From Symbiobacteriaceae bacterium (GTDB taxonomy: Bacteria > Bacillota > Sulfobacillia > Symbiobacteriales > Symbiobacteriaceae): a stretch of DNA of 64,000 nucleotides. This document shows, piece by piece, positions 26,642-35,641 of the stretch; within the stretch, counting starts at the first letter, position 1; each line of letters starts with the position of its first letter. Below the pieces are notes generated by a model. That model worked only from the letters and a program-made list of their open reading frames with translations, did no database searches and was not told the origin of the DNA. Location of the stretch: contig JARBUG010000004.1 in the NCBI GenBank assembly GCA_029239785.1, positions 1,524-65,523 of the forward strand, read 5' to 3'. The position numbers and the translations under genes are program-made.

Positions 26642-26851
26642 TGTCGAAGCAGGACGGATTGAGGCGATGCCTGTCGGATCTTCGGGAGGGCGCTGGACGT
26701 GGGCAGCAGATAGCCGGCAGTTCGTAGAATAATCGCTGTGCCGCCGGATTGAAAAGGCGAAAATAGTTGACGAACCCGGCTCCCGGTCGAAGGCGCGCAT
26801 GTAGTTGACTGCGCCCGCCCCTGGGGAAGGACGAGTTCCCATCGTACGGCG

Positions 26852-27385
26852 CTAGCGAGGCACCCCGTGGCTGGCGTAGTAGAACGGTGGAACCAGCATC
26901 CAGCCGCGTTTCTGCATCGTTTTCTTCAGATTATATGAGTGGGCGAGCACATGGGCCTGGAAGTTGTAGAACATCGATCCAATATCATCACGCAGCCCTT
27001 GCGCCAACCCGAGGTGGCACAGGGAAAGCAGACCGATGGTCTTGAGCAGCACCATGTTGGCGATTTCATCATCCGTCATCTTGGCACCGGGGGGAATCTG
27101 CTGCTCATTCGCTTTGGGTTTGTCGCCGCTGCCGGGTGGCATGGGAATGCCCTCGTTGCGGAGGAAGTCCGTCATCTGTTTGATCTGCGGTTCGAGGACC
27201 TCGCTGATCAGGTGTTCGATCAGTTGCTTCTGCTCGATATCGTTGGTGTGATTCGACATCATCATGGTCAGCGTACGGCATTCTTTTGCCGCAACATAAT
27301 ACGTCCAGACGTTGAAAGCCTCACCGATCGTTGGCGGTGTAGGGGGCTGATTGGCAGACTGAAACAGGCTTTGTAGGAAGTTCAT
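26852..27385 (-). CDS. DUF3231-like (spore coat F-type) helical protein
   Basis: 177-residue protein, all-helical and ferritin-like in pattern. Residues 20-90 (EAFNVWTYYVAAKECRTLTMM, then IEHLISEVLEPQIKQMTDFL) and 105-165 form two helix pairs. Proteins with this DUF3231/CotF-like layout occur in spore formers as coat-associated proteins. The call is by helical pattern and key positions, not a database match. ATG at 27385 with GGAGCGTGAT about 9 bp upstream. Stands alone. Confidence 0.55.
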   Translation of the reverse strand: MNFLQSLFQSANQPPTPPTIGEAFNVWTYYVAAKECRTLTMMMSNHTNDIEQKQLIEHLISEVLEPQIKQMTDFLRNEGIPMPPGSGDKPKANEQQIPPGAKMTDDEIANMVLLKTIGLLSLCHLGLAQGLRDDIGSMFYNFQAHVLAHSYNLKKTMQKRGWMLVPPFYYASHGVPR

Positions 27386-27531
27386 GGCGAGGGATCACGC
27401 TCCGTTTGACTCGATAGGCGTCCTGCCTATTCTCCCCCCGTCAGTTGGCGGACATGTGCGGGAGGCCGCCGCGCCCACTCATGGGCGCCGTTCCCAGGTG
27501 CGGCCCCCGCCGACCATACACGGACCGGGGT

Positions 27532-28830
27532 CTACTGCGCCATCAGCGCCAGGAACCGCTCCGCATGCCACAGCGCCACCCGGGACGCCGGCGACCAGTT
27601 CATGGCGAACAGGTCAAAGGCGTGGTCTGTCTGCGGAAGCACCAGGCAGGCCGCCTTCACCCCCGCCTGCCGCAGCTTCGCATCCACCTCGCGGGTGGCC
27701 GCTGCCGGCACGATCAGGTCATGCTCGCCCTGCATCAGCAGCGTCGGCGGGCACCCCGGATGGATGTGGGTCACCGGTGAGAGCAGCGCGTACCGCCCGG
27801 GCACCTGTGCGGGCGACCCGCCGCAGATCCAGTCCAGGCGACCGGAGCCGTTCGCCTTGTGCAGGCCAAGCCGCTCGGCGTCCTTGCCAAACATCCGGCG
27901 CATCGTCGGCGCAATGGGGGCAGACCAATCCGGGCGCTCCGGCATCTGCGCGGCCATTTTCTCAATCTCGTAGTGCTGGTAGCACGCAGCCAGGTCGACC
28001 GGCCCGTACCAGGAGAGCACGCCCCGAACGGAGGTATCCACCCCGCACAGATCAGGCGGCGTCAGGTCTGGATTCCCCTCGGTGTAGGCCGCCAGCAGGG
28101 AGATGTGAGCCCCGGCCGAAGCACCGCCGATCACAATGCGGTCCGGGTTGACGCCATAGGCCGCGGCGTTCGCCTTCAGCCAAGCCACGCTCCGCCGCAC
28201 ATCGGCGACCATTCCTTCGATGTCGGTCTCGGGATAGAGCCGGTAGGCCACATCCATTACCACATGCCCCTGGGCGGTCAGATGACGGAAGAGCGTCCGG
28301 GTCATGTAGTCCTTGTCCAGAATCGTCCAGGCGCTGCCGTGAAAATAGATAAAGCCCAGCCCCGAGGGCTGCACACCCACCCCTGGCTGCCAGATGTCGC
28401 AGAGCAACGGTCGGCCGCGTTCGGGGGGCGTTCCGCAGGGGATGTCCGACTGATGACGGGGCGCTGGCACCCGGCCCAGGTGGAAGCCCCACTGGCGCCG
28501 CAGGGCGTACTTGCCGCCGCTGGCCTCCTCCGCCGGCCACACGGAGCCGAAGATCGGGGAGAGCACGTCTTGCGTGGTCATGATCCGAACCAGGGGGTAA
28601 CCGACGCTCAGGGTAAGGAGGCCATAGGCGATCTGCACCAGGGGGGCGTCCAGCAGGTCGCCCGCCACGGTCCCAGCCAGGCCGACGGCGGCAATTCCCA
28701 GTGAGAAGGCCCCGGCCAACGCCTTGAACATGGTGAGGAAGATGCCGCCACTGGGTACATGAAGCCTTATGTACAGCAGGCTGGTAAAGGCGAGTAAGGC
28801 GACTGCGAAAACGGTTGCGGCAACGATCAT
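27532..28830 (-). CDS. Membrane-anchored alpha/beta hydrolase (esterase/lipase)
   Basis: Predicted esterase of 432 residues with three or four N-terminal membrane segments (residues 1-95). The hydrolase domain then shows the oxyanion motif FIYFHGSAW (HGG variant), nucleophile Ser in GGASAGAH, Asp in GEHDLIVP and His in TDHAFDLF, the hormone-sensitive-lipase/BD-FAE pattern. ATG at 28830 has AGGGGGT 7 bp upstream; the longer frame from 28914 lacks a site. It follows the BNR-lipoprotein gene by 80 bp on the same strand. Confidence 0.8.
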   Translation of the reverse strand: MIVAATVFAVALLAFTSLLYIRLHVPSGGIFLTMFKALAGAFSLGIAAVGLAGTVAGDLLDAPLVQIAYGLLTLSVGYPLVRIMTTQDVLSPIFGSVWPAEEASGGKYALRRQWGFHLGRVPAPRHQSDIPCGTPPERGRPLLCDIWQPGVGVQPSGLGFIYFHGSAWTILDKDYMTRTLFRHLTAQGHVVMDVAYRLYPETDIEGMVADVRRSVAWLKANAAAYGVNPDRIVIGGASAGAHISLLAAYTEGNPDLTPPDLCGVDTSVRGVLSWYGPVDLAACYQHYEIEKMAAQMPERPDWSAPIAPTMRRMFGKDAERLGLHKANGSGRLDWICGGSPAQVPGRYALLSPVTHIHPGCPPTLLMQGEHDLIVPAAATREVDAKLRQAGVKAACLVLPQTDHAFDLFAMNWSPASRVALWHAERFLALMAQ

Positions 28831-28910
28831 GGTATATACCCCCTGTGCCTCAGGTGTGCGTGACTTACTGCGAATGTACTGCGTGATTCTTTCAACGTCA
28901 ATCTTTCGCC

Positions 28911-30308
28911 TCATTCGCGGACAGAGAGGCGCCCGCCTCTGCGGGTCCGGTGGCTGGCGCCGAGCACACCCGCGTTGGGCTGCGGCTCATGGCGCCAGCC
29001 CTTCTCCAGGCTGATGAAGCGGGCGGAGTGGCTGGGGGCCTGGTCTGCGGTCGGGTTCAATGGCGTGAAGGTCTGGCCGCCGTCGCGGCTGATCTGGATC
29101 TCGCCCGTATTGGTAGAGGCGATGAGGGTCTCCGCATCGATCATCTGCAGGTTGGCGAATGTGACGCCGGTGCGCTGAAGGCGGGGCGCCCAGGTGGCGC
29201 CCCCGTCCTCGGTCCGGTAGACGGTTTGGATGTAGCTGGCGTCCGGCGCCCAGTGGTGGCCCAGGGCCCAGCCCGCTTTCGCGTCGGCGGTGAAGAGGAG
29301 TGCATCGACGTAGTCTTCCGGCAGGCGGCCGGCCCGGCGCCAGGATTTTCCGGCATCATCTGTCATGAGGATGACGTTGCCTTCCAGCCTGGTCCCGGCG
29401 GTGATCCAGCGGTGGGCGCCCAGCATCTGCAGGGGCAGTGCGTCGGCGGGGGCCAGGGCGGGGAGCACCGGGGTCCAGGTCTGCCCGCCGTCGGCGGTGG
29501 TGTAGATGATGCCGAGGTCCAGCACGTAGCCCCGGTCGGGGGAGAGAAAGGCGACGTCGGCGATGAAGCGTTCAGCCTTGCCCATGGGGCCTTCCACGCC
29601 CTCCCAGGTGACGCCGCCGTCGCGGGTGCGGTAGATGGCCTTGCCCTGCATGCCGGCGCCGGGCTGGCTGCCGCAGGCGATCCAGCCGTCCTCGGGGCTG
29701 CTGAAGCTGAGGAAGGAGCTCCAGCGCTCGCCGGCGTCGCCGCAGGGGGAGGCGGCGGTTTGCCGCCAGGTCTGGCCGCCGTCCTTCGTTGCGAAGAGGG
29801 CACCGCCTTCCAGGGTGAAGCCGTGGGTGGGGGAGACGAAGTCGACCTGGCGGGCGATGCGGTGTTCGTATTGCCATGTGCGGCCGCCGTCTTTGGAGCT
29901 GTAAAGTTGATCGTTTTGCGTGATCGCCCAGCCCTGGTCGGGCGTGGGGAAGTCGAGTTGGGTGATGGGCGCGTCGAAGGTGGCGACCTGGGTCCAGGTT
30001 TGGCCTGCGTTTTCTGTCGCGACCAGGGTGGTGCCGAGGGCGGCGAAGCCGGCGCCCGGGTCGGGGAAGGCGAAGGCGGTTGGCTGCTGCTGCGGGGTGG
30101 GGGTGGGGTTGCCGTGGACGGTGGCTTTGATGAGGGTTTCTGTTGGCGCGGGGGTCTCCTGTTGGGGCGGGGGCGTATCGGTGGGCGGCGGCGTGACCGT
30201 CGGGGGGCGAGAGCAGGCTGTGACCAGGGCCAGGGCGAGCGCCACGGTCAGGACCAGGGCCGGTGTGCGGGGCCGGGGCAGCGAGGCGTGCTTGTCTTGG
30301 TGGGACAA
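28911..30308 (-). CDS. BNR/YCF48-type beta-propeller lipoprotein
   Basis: Predicted exported lipoprotein of 465 residues. Signal peptide with lipobox ALVTAC (Cys32), then a Pro/Thr-rich linker (TPPPTDTPPPQQETPAPTE) and about eight blades marked by Asp-Gly-Gly-x-Thr-Trp motifs such as SKDGGRTWQY, TKDGGQTWRQ, TRDGGVTWEG, TEDGGATWAP. The fold is a sialidase/YCF48-like propeller; no catalytic residues are evident, so ligand binding is more likely than hydrolysis. TTG at 30308 has GGAGGTG 7 bp upstream. Distal same-strand partner is the esterase gene. Confidence 0.85.
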   Translation of the reverse strand: MSHQDKHASLPRPRTPALVLTVALALALVTACSRPPTVTPPPTDTPPPQQETPAPTETLIKATVHGNPTPTPQQQPTAFAFPDPGAGFAALGTTLVATENAGQTWTQVATFDAPITQLDFPTPDQGWAITQNDQLYSSKDGGRTWQYEHRIARQVDFVSPTHGFTLEGGALFATKDGGQTWRQTAASPCGDAGERWSSFLSFSSPEDGWIACGSQPGAGMQGKAIYRTRDGGVTWEGVEGPMGKAERFIADVAFLSPDRGYVLDLGIIYTTADGGQTWTPVLPALAPADALPLQMLGAHRWITAGTRLEGNVILMTDDAGKSWRRAGRLPEDYVDALLFTADAKAGWALGHHWAPDASYIQTVYRTEDGGATWAPRLQRTGVTFANLQMIDAETLIASTNTGEIQISRDGGQTFTPLNPTADQAPSHSARFISLEKGWRHEPQPNAGVLGASHRTRRGGRLSVRE

Positions 30309-30522
30309 GGTTGGCACCTCCAGGTGGTTGCTCAGGGGGCTCTGCTTGGTTGGACGCTGGGGGCGGCGCCCTTGATGCACGCGCATGGGCGCACGAGATT
30401 CCGTTAGGATTTCCCGGCACACTTTTGGGGCTCTTCGACAAGTTCCGTGCAGCTTATGCGGCCTTGCCGGCGCCGCCCCTGGGGGCTCCGCACGCATTTG
30501 CACGCTGGCCCCTCGAAGACCC

Positions 30523-30595
30523 GTGCGCGGGTGGGCGGAGAGCCCGATTTCGCCCCGCAGACGGGGGTTTTCGCCGGCTCCGACCATCTGCGCAC
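30523..30595. repeat. Nested-palindrome element, copy B
   Basis: GTGCGCGGGTGGGCGGAGAG and GGCTCCGACCATCTGCGCAC form the outer arms. The inner CCCCGCAGACGGGGGTTTT is terminator-like. ATGCAAAAGTGGG follows 19 bases later, exactly as in copy A. Confidence 0.75.
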
Positions 30596-30728
30596 GAGAA
30601 ACCGCGGTGCTATCATGCAAAAGTGGGCGCAGAGGCAGGCGCCCCGGGGGTGGGCTCCCAGAGGGCGCCAGGGTCCGGCGGCCGGAGCCGGTTTACGCAA
30701 CCTTTGCATACGAGACCGGCGAAAACCC

Positions 30729-30801
30729 GTGCACGGATGGAGTTAGCGGTCGGTCGAGCCCTGGAACCCTAGTGACTTCGCCGGACGTTCCATCCGCACA
30801 C
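30729..30801. repeat. Nested-palindrome element, divergent copy C
   Basis: GTGCACGGATGGA and TTCCATCCGCACAC form the outer arms; the interior has diverged. ATGCAAGGGTGGGG follows at 30821. Confidence 0.55.
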
Positions 30802-30820
30802 GCTTTTTCGGAGGGCTGCC

Positions 30821-31516
30821 ATGCAAGGGTGGGGTGAACCCGACCACCAAGCGCATGGCCCATCGGGGGAGCATGCGCAGCCGAAGCTACCTACCCGTGT
30901 GCGGATGGGCGGAGGGCAACGGGGTCCGGAGCCAAGTCAAGCCGTGAGCCGTCGTTCTTCGCGGTCTCAGGGGGCGAGCAGCCCCTTCAGCCACACCGAC
31001 TGGCACCTGGGAAAAGATGTCCGAACCCAGGGATTTCCCGTATCACTGGAACCAGTGTGGATCCGGCTCAGGGCTCGCATCTCCGCAATCAGGCGGAAGG
31101 TCAGGAAGGCAGAACACCGGGGCGAAACCGTCCTCGTCGCCCTTGATGACTACGAAGATAACGCTTCGCCGGATCTGCTGCTCAATCCCTATACCCGCGA
31201 ACTGATGGAACTGGACCGCTACTACCCGACCGCAGGCGTCGCGGTAGAGTACAATGGGGATCAGCACTACGATGAGACGGATTTGGCCACCTTCGAGGAA
31301 ACGGTGAAGCAGGTCGGGGCAATCATCCGACCCGAAGATCTGAGCCTGAAGCGCATCTGCGCCAAGGTCTCCAAGCGCCTTCCCCGCCGGGACCTGGAAG
31401 GGATGGAGCCCCTGGTGGCGGTGCTAGAAGAGATGGCGGCAGCGTATCGGGAACGCACGGCTGAGGAGCGGGCGCGCACCTCGCTGAGGCCTGGACCCAG
31501 AAAAAACGGGCCGTAG
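30821..31516 (+). CDS. Nuclease-fold protein (PD-(D/E)XK-like), start uncertain
   Basis: The supported part is residues 100-231. NPYTRELMELDRYYPTAG followed by VAVEYNGDQHY fits a restriction-endonuclease-like core (Asp/Glu...Glu-x-Asn-Gly-x-Gln-His) seen in DUF559/VSR-like and recombination-associated nucleases. Then comes a helical region (FEETVKQVGAIIRPEDLS). The first 90 residues are low-complexity and derive partly from repeat copy C and a half-copy at 30893-30925; the GGAGGG before the ATG at 30821 also belongs to that repeat. The true start may be internal (around 31020-31060). Function unknown. Confidence 0.55.
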   Translation: MQGWGEPDHQAHGPSGEHAQPKLPTRVRMGGGQRGPEPSQAVSRRSSRSQGASSPFSHTDWHLGKDVRTQGFPVSLEPVWIRLRARISAIRRKVRKAEHRGETVLVALDDYEDNASPDLLLNPYTRELMELDRYYPTAGVAVEYNGDQHYDETDLATFEETVKQVGAIIRPEDLSLKRICAKVSKRLPRRDLEGMEPLVAVLEEMAAAYRERTAEERARTSLRPGPRKNGP

Positions 31517-31561
31517 ACTGCGTAGAGATGCCGTTGTGAGGCTGCCCGGGTAGCTAAGGGG

Positions 31562-31570
31562 TGATATACT
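31562..31570 (+). promoter_or_regulatory. Extended -10 promoter candidate
   Basis: TGATATACT (TGnTATACT) lies 26 bp before the GGAGGT of the 31608 gene. No good -35 is seen, as is common for extended -10 promoters. Confidence 0.45.
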
Positions 31571-31607
31571 ATTCATGTATATCAGATTAGCGTACGGAGG
31601 TGCGCCG

Positions 31608-32927
31608 ATGGCAGCTATGCACATGGCCCGGAAACCGGAATCCAAGTCCCGGCCCGGGTCCAAGCCAATACCCGACGTGCAGCGGACCGGTCCCGCCCCG
31701 GCCAGAGCCCCCGCCACAGCGCCAGCCACAGCACCGGCCTCCGCCCCGGGCGAGCTGACAGCTGGCGCCATCAAGCAGGCTGCCGCTGCCGGCATTGCTG
31801 CCCCTTCCGGGCCGCTGCCCTATGCGGAGGAGATCCAGCGGGCGTTCGGGCGGCATGATCTGAGCGGCGTCCAGGCCCATGTAGGCCAGGCGGCCTCCGC
31901 CAGCGCCAGGGCGATGAGCGCACAGGCATACGCCACGGGAAGCCATATCGTCTTCGACGGCGCCCCCGACCTGCGGACGGCGGCCCACGAAGCGGCGCAC
32001 ATCGTGCAGCAGAAGGCAGGGGTGCAGGTGACCGACGGGGTCGGGCGCGAGGGCGACCGGTACGAGCAGCACGCCGAGGCGGTGGCGGCGCGGGTGGCGG
32101 CGGGGCAGTCGGCGGAGCAGCTGCTCGACGGCTATGCCGGGAGCGGGAGCCCGTCGGCGCCGGTGCAGCGACAGGTGACCTCGCAGACGATCGGGGCACT
32201 CACCATGTACTACAGTTCGTACGAACCCCATCACGCATACTTTTCACAGGAGGACGCGCAAAGACGTGACGCCGAGCTGGAGCTGATCAATCAGTACTTG
32301 ACCGCGGCCTACCAGAACGGCATCTACCAGAACCACAGCCACCAGTACGGAGACTTTACCTACGACACCGACCAGTGGGCCCGGGTGACGCAGGTCGAGG
32401 GCTATTTGAGTGCCTCGGCCACACTGCGGAACGCGACCCTGACGGGGCTGATCGAGGACCGGGGCGACCACAGCGGCCACATCATCGGCGCCGAGTTCGG
32501 CGGACCGAACGCCCAGATCAACATGGTCGGCATGACCCGCTTCGTCAACAACTCGGAGACCGAGAACTCCGCCATCACGGACGGTTCCTACCGCCGGATC
32601 GAGCGCTGGATCGAGAACCGCATGGCTACCTATCCAAATAATGACCTGCATATCCAGGTGACGCTCCAGTATCCCGGGGTTAACGGCGGGGGGCGCAACG
32701 CGTTCCGGCCCAACGCCGTTACCGTCGTCCTCAGCGACACGACCACCGGCGAGTCCTGGACGAACCCGCAGCGGCTGCCGGGCGGCGGCAGCATGACCCA
32801 GGACCACGCGCTGGACAACCGGACCAACCTGTCTCTGCTGGTCGACGGCCCGCTGGTCCAGGATGATCCGAACGACGGCGACTTCGTGATGTCCGACGAC
32901 GAAAGCGAAATGTCGGATGGAGAATAG
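31608..32927 (+). CDS. DUF4157-nuclease polymorphic toxin / eCIS-type effector candidate
   Basis: Predicted 439-residue secreted effector. Residues 1-65 are Pro/Ala-rich. Residues 75-150 are a DUF4157 domain ([24 protein letters not shown] ... SHIVFDG ... [12 protein letters not shown]) with the HExxH motif at His127/His131. Residues 285-400 look like a DNA/RNA non-specific endonuclease: His291 in [20 protein letters not shown], then [11 protein letters not shown] and RWIENRM. The C-terminus is acidic. DUF4157 is known on payloads of extracellular contractile injection systems. ATG at 31608 has GGAGGT 6 bp upstream. A strong terminator follows. No injection-system genes are in the window. DUF4157 and nuclease calls are by pattern. 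Confidence 0.75.
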   Translation: MAAMHMARKPESKSRPGSKPIPDVQRTGPAPARAPATAPATAPASAPGELTAGAIKQAAAAGIAAPSGPLPYAEEIQRAFGRHDLSGVQAHVGQAASASARAMSAQAYATGSHIVFDGAPDLRTAAHEAAHIVQQKAGVQVTDGVGREGDRYEQHAEAVAARVAAGQSAEQLLDGYAGSGSPSAPVQRQVTSQTIGALTMYYSSYEPHHAYFSQEDAQRRDAELELINQYLTAAYQNGIYQNHSHQYGDFTYDTDQWARVTQVEGYLSASATLRNATLTGLIEDRGDHSGHIIGAEFGGPNAQINMVGMTRFVNNSETENSAITDGSYRRIERWIENRMATYPNNDLHIQVTLQYPGVNGGGRNAFRPNAVTVVLSDTTTGESWTNPQRLPGGGSMTQDHALDNRTNLSLLVDGPLVQDDPNDGDFVMSDDESEMSDGE

Positions 32928-32931
32928 CCGA

Positions 32932-32977
32932 AGCACCCCCTCCGGTCAGCCAGTGACCTGGAGGGGGTGCTTTTGTT
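32932..32977 (+). terminator. Terminator after the DUF4157-nuclease gene
   Basis: GCACCCCCTCC pairs with GGAGGGGGTGC, followed by TTTTGTT. Confidence 0.85.
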
Positions 32978-32986
32978 GGCACGTAC

Positions 32987-33808
32987 TTATGATGCCTTTT
33001 TGAGATCGGCCGGGGCGCCATCGGCCATAAAGAATGTCCTGTCGTAGAGCACCAGGCCGGCGGCGACAACGAGCAGCACCCCGGTCTGGATGAACTTGAC
33101 CGACTCCTGCACCAGGAAGGCCTCGGCCGTCAGCACCATCATGATGTGGAACAGGATCGCCGCCAGGGTCGACCGGCCGTTCCGGTAGTAGATCCAGTTC
33201 ATGATGATGGTCGCGGGCAGGAGGCTGACGAAGAAGTTGATGACGTACGGCACGCCGAGGTGCACGAGTTCGTTCTGGTAGTTGCCGTTGGCGAAGAAGA
33301 GGGGGACGTGCCAGATTGCCCAGAGCAGTGTAAAGAGCAGGCTCGACTTCAGGAGGGAGGAGCGGCTACGGAGGCTGTCCATGCCGTAGCCGCGCCAGCC
33401 GAGTTCCTCGAAGGTGGGGGCCAGAATGGAGATGAGCAGGCCGGCCAGGCCCGCACTGCTGAACAGCTCGGAGAAGGCGAACTGCTCGGCAGAGCCCCCG
33501 AAGAGCAGGGAGATGGCGATGGAGAGCAGCATGGTCGCGGGCAGGAGGAGCAGCAGGGCCGGCAGGTCACGGAGGTGGATGCCGCCGATGAGCCGGGTGC
33601 CGAAGTCACGCTTGAGGCCCCGGTTGCCGGAGCCCAGGACCATGAAGAGGGCCGCGAAGAAGGGGATGTTGGAGCCGATGATGGTGAGGATGAGGTGGAG
33701 TCCTTCTCCACCGGGTTGATGGCTGAAGTAGGCGGCTGCGAACCAGGCAGCCCATGTGAGCAGGAGCGTGAAGGCGAAGAACTTGATCGGCTTTGCGTAG
33801 TGGTTCAT
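32987..33808 (-). CDS. CPBP-family intramembrane metalloprotease
   Basis: Predicted membrane protein of 273 residues with seven or eight hydrophobic segments. The conserved active-site motifs are EELGWRGYG (EExxxR) near residue 155 and WHVPLFF, with His in LFHIMM, as in CAAX-prenyl-protease/Abi (CPBP) proteins. Members serve in bacteriocin self-immunity or maturation; location next to a candidate toxin makes an immunity role possible. ATG at 33808 follows GGGAGG; a longer frame to 33958 lacks a ribosome-binding site. Confidence 0.82.
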   Translation of the reverse strand: MNHYAKPIKFFAFTLLLTWAAWFAAAYFSHQPGGEGLHLILTIIGSNIPFFAALFMVLGSGNRGLKRDFGTRLIGGIHLRDLPALLLLLPATMLLSIAISLLFGGSAEQFAFSELFSSAGLAGLLISILAPTFEELGWRGYGMDSLRSRSSLLKSSLLFTLLWAIWHVPLFFANGNYQNELVHLGVPYVINFFVSLLPATIIMNWIYYRNGRSTLAAILFHIMMVLTAEAFLVQESVKFIQTGVLLVVAAGLVLYDRTFFMADGAPADLKKAS

Positions 33809-33961
33809 GCGTACCTCCCAGGTAATGGTGCTGTGGCGTATAACTTCCGACTGATTCTTCAGTGAGGGGAGGAACCCTTTCGGGTGCGTGCGATTTAAGG
33901 GTTTTGTTAGAAGGATGCGAAGTGGTATCGGCCCGGGGCGGCGGGGAGGGGGCGCCACTTG

Positions 33962-34447
33962 CTACAGCCAGTACAGTGGTTCTGTGTCCTGAGCCAGCAT
34001 TCGGGCGAGCAGTTCCTCAACCGATGAGGCGATTACCTGCCACTCACCGCGGTAGAGGGGGAACCGTCCCGCCTCGGTGGGTGCCCGATCAGGATACCCG
34101 AACAAATCCACAATTGCCCCACCGTGAGTCATGGCGAGGTAGAATGCCCCCGGTCCTGGAGTTTTTGCCCAAAGAATCAGGTCGTTCAGGTGCGGAGAGT
34201 AGGCCTGCCGGTAAGCTGGGGAGAGTTGTCTCATGTCATTGGTGGACAGGATGTGCAGCCCGGAGTTTGCAGGGTCCGCCGTTGTTATCGCCAGGATAGC
34301 ACCGTTCGACTCCAGGAGCAGGGAGCTGGCGGGCTTTGGCAGCGGTCCGGTGCTCGCCTCACATTCTGCCAGGTCCGAAGCCGAGGCCGGCGCCCAGAAC
34401 TCACTGCGCCACCGTCCGTTATTTCTCCATTGTGCCAGGAGACCCAA
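33962..34447 (-). CDS. SUKH/SMI1-KNR4-like protein, possible immunity protein
   Basis: 161-residue soluble protein. The pattern ASDLAECEASTGPLPKPASSLLLESNGAILA followed by a late GAIVDLFGYPDRAP...GEWQVIASSVEELLARML fits the SUKH (SMI1/KNR4) superfamily, whose bacterial members are often toxin-immunity proteins. The start is uncertain: TTG at 34447 with GAGGAGG 11-12 bp upstream. It is separated from the DUF4157-nuclease gene by the CPBP gene and has the opposite orientation to the toxin. Confidence 0.6.
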   Translation of the reverse strand: MGLLAQWRNNGRWRSEFWAPASASDLAECEASTGPLPKPASSLLLESNGAILAITTADPANSGLHILSTNDMRQLSPAYRQAYSPHLNDLILWAKTPGPGAFYLAMTHGGAIVDLFGYPDRAPTEAGRFPLYRGEWQVIASSVEELLARMLAQDTEPLYWL

Positions 34448-34736
34448 AGGGCAGGTCGCCTCCTCACGTTACCGGGTTATCTCCGAGTTCCACAAACTGG
34501 AATTATCGTATCACCCATCAGGATAGGGCGGGTAGATGTATGTCAAGACCTGCAGCAGAAATCTTCCGTTCATGGAGACCCGAAGGTGTTGTGATGTTTT
34601 CGAGGTGGTCGGTGTGCGAAACAGCTGGCCGGATCGGTCTGTTTTTGTCCAGGCCCGGGGCGGGGTGTGGACAATGACGGACTGATGAGGTCTTGGAGCA
34701 TAATGGACCGATGGCCTAGGGGGCAGCGGGCGTAAG
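34448..34736. other. Short gene-free region
   Basis: Moderate GC and no supported gene. It may carry the promoter of the SUKH-like gene (TTGACA on the minus strand near 34546) but no good -10 was found. Confidence 0.3.
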
Positions 34737-34766
34737 GAAACCACCCTGGCGCCCAGGGTGGTTTCG
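34737..34766 (-). terminator. Terminator of the 34770 gene
   Basis: AAACCACCCTGG pairs with CCAGGGTGGTTT; on the minus strand the stem is followed by CCTTACG. It begins just beyond the stop codon. Confidence 0.7.
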
Positions 34767-34769
34767 ATG

Positions 34770-35549
34770 TCAGATGAGGGGTTTGAGGCCGAAGCGGGCC
34801 ACGATGGCCTGCCAGGTGGTGACGCCCAGGTAATGCCGGAGCGCTTCCTCACGTTCATGGGCATCCATGTGGGGGAGGCTCTTGGCGACCACGTCGGGGT
34901 CGGTCACCTGTTGGTGCTGCTTCGCCCGGCGGAGATCGGCGGCGCTGTCGCCGTAATCTTCGACGACCAGCATCGCAAAGTAGTGGGGGAGTCCCTTGCA
35001 GGCCGCCAGGGCCCGGGCGCAGTCAAGGTTGCGCAGGACCTGGTTGCGGGCGGGCGCCCAGATCGTGCCGGCTGATGGGCCCGCTTCGGTCCGCTTGCCT
35101 TCAACAAAGAGGAGCATGCGGTCGGTGATGAGGGCGCAGTCGATCATGGAGCGTCCTTCGAGCAGCCACCAGGCCTTCTGGGGGAGGGCGGGCCAGTTAT
35201 CCAGGGCGGCGAGGGCTTCATTTAGGGTAGCGGTGTCCTGTTTGAACAGCTTTTCGCGTTTGGCGCGGGTGGACTTGGAGAGCTTGTCCCAGTATGTATC
35301 GGCGGGGCGCCGCACGTGGTCGGCGGGGTTTTTCAGCAGGCAGGTCAGGTATTCCCTTGAGGGCGGGGCGGGGTATTCGTACGGGTCATGGTCGGGGATG
35401 AGGGCGCCCGGGTCGGTGGGCAGGGGGTGGCGGGGGCCGGTGCGGTGGGGGAGTTGCAGGAGGTCGGGGAGCCAGGTGTAGGGGTCACGGGTGAGGAGTT
35501 CGTCGAAGACCGGCTGGACCCGGGTGAGGGAGCTGTCGAGTTTGCCCAT
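34770..35549 (-). CDS. PD-(D/E)XK-type nuclease-like protein
   Basis: 259-residue protein. The stretch at 131-152 (EGRSMIDCALITDRMLLFVE then GK) gives Glu131, Asp137, Glu150 and Lys152, the spacing of a PD-(D/E)XK nuclease active site; RNQVLRNLDCARALA follows as in such folds. Otherwise unrecognised. ATG at 35549 follows AGGAGG. It opens a run of defence-type genes. Being nuclease-like is inference from the motif; family unknown. Confidence 0.6.
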   Translation of the reverse strand: MGKLDSSLTRVQPVFDELLTRDPYTWLPDLLQLPHRTGPRHPLPTDPGALIPDHDPYEYPAPPSREYLTCLLKNPADHVRRPADTYWDKLSKSTRAKREKLFKQDTATLNEALAALDNWPALPQKAWWLLEGRSMIDCALITDRMLLFVEGKRTEAGPSAGTIWAPARNQVLRNLDCARALAACKGLPHYFAMLVVEDYGDSAADLRRAKQHQQVTDPDVVAKSLPHMDAHEREEALRHYLGVTTWQAIVARFGLKPLI

Positions 35550-35576
35550 GGTAGGCCTCCTGACGATCTCTGCTGG

Positions 35577-35605
35577 TTGGTATAGAATTAGATTGTTCGT
35601 GATAT
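35577..35605 (+). promoter_or_regulatory. Weak sigma-A-type promoter candidate
   Basis: TTGGTA, 17-bp spacer, TGATAT in an AT-rich stretch upstream of the DUF4145-like gene. Confidence 0.3.
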
Positions 35606-35641
35606 ATTTGCTTTCCCACGGGAAGGAGACAGGGCAATCAA

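Larger units (their letters stand above)
26194..26851. other. Gene-free region with hairpins; possible 33-codon ORF
   Basis: Contents: a perfect 9-bp hairpin GATTCTTGC/GCAAGAATC at 26283-26304, a perfect 15-bp inverted repeat at 26391-26425, and a terminator-like stem at 26598-26634. A minus-strand reading 26407-26306 (33 codons, start MARSMRHGKPMK) has gene-like GC3 and ends at the first hairpin but has no ribosome-binding site. Confidence 0.4.
30309..30820. other. Gene-free region with repeat copies B and C
   Basis: No convincing gene. It holds two copies of the nested-palindrome family (30523-30595 and 30729-30801), plus a GC-rich spacer (30637-30700) with GGCGCC-type inverted repeats. 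Confidence 0.6.

Noticed and set aside
28950-30407. 485-codon plus-strand ORF opposite the BNR lipoprotein gene
   Set aside because: Gly/Val/Asp-rich shadow; the minus strand has signal peptide, lipobox and repeat motifs.
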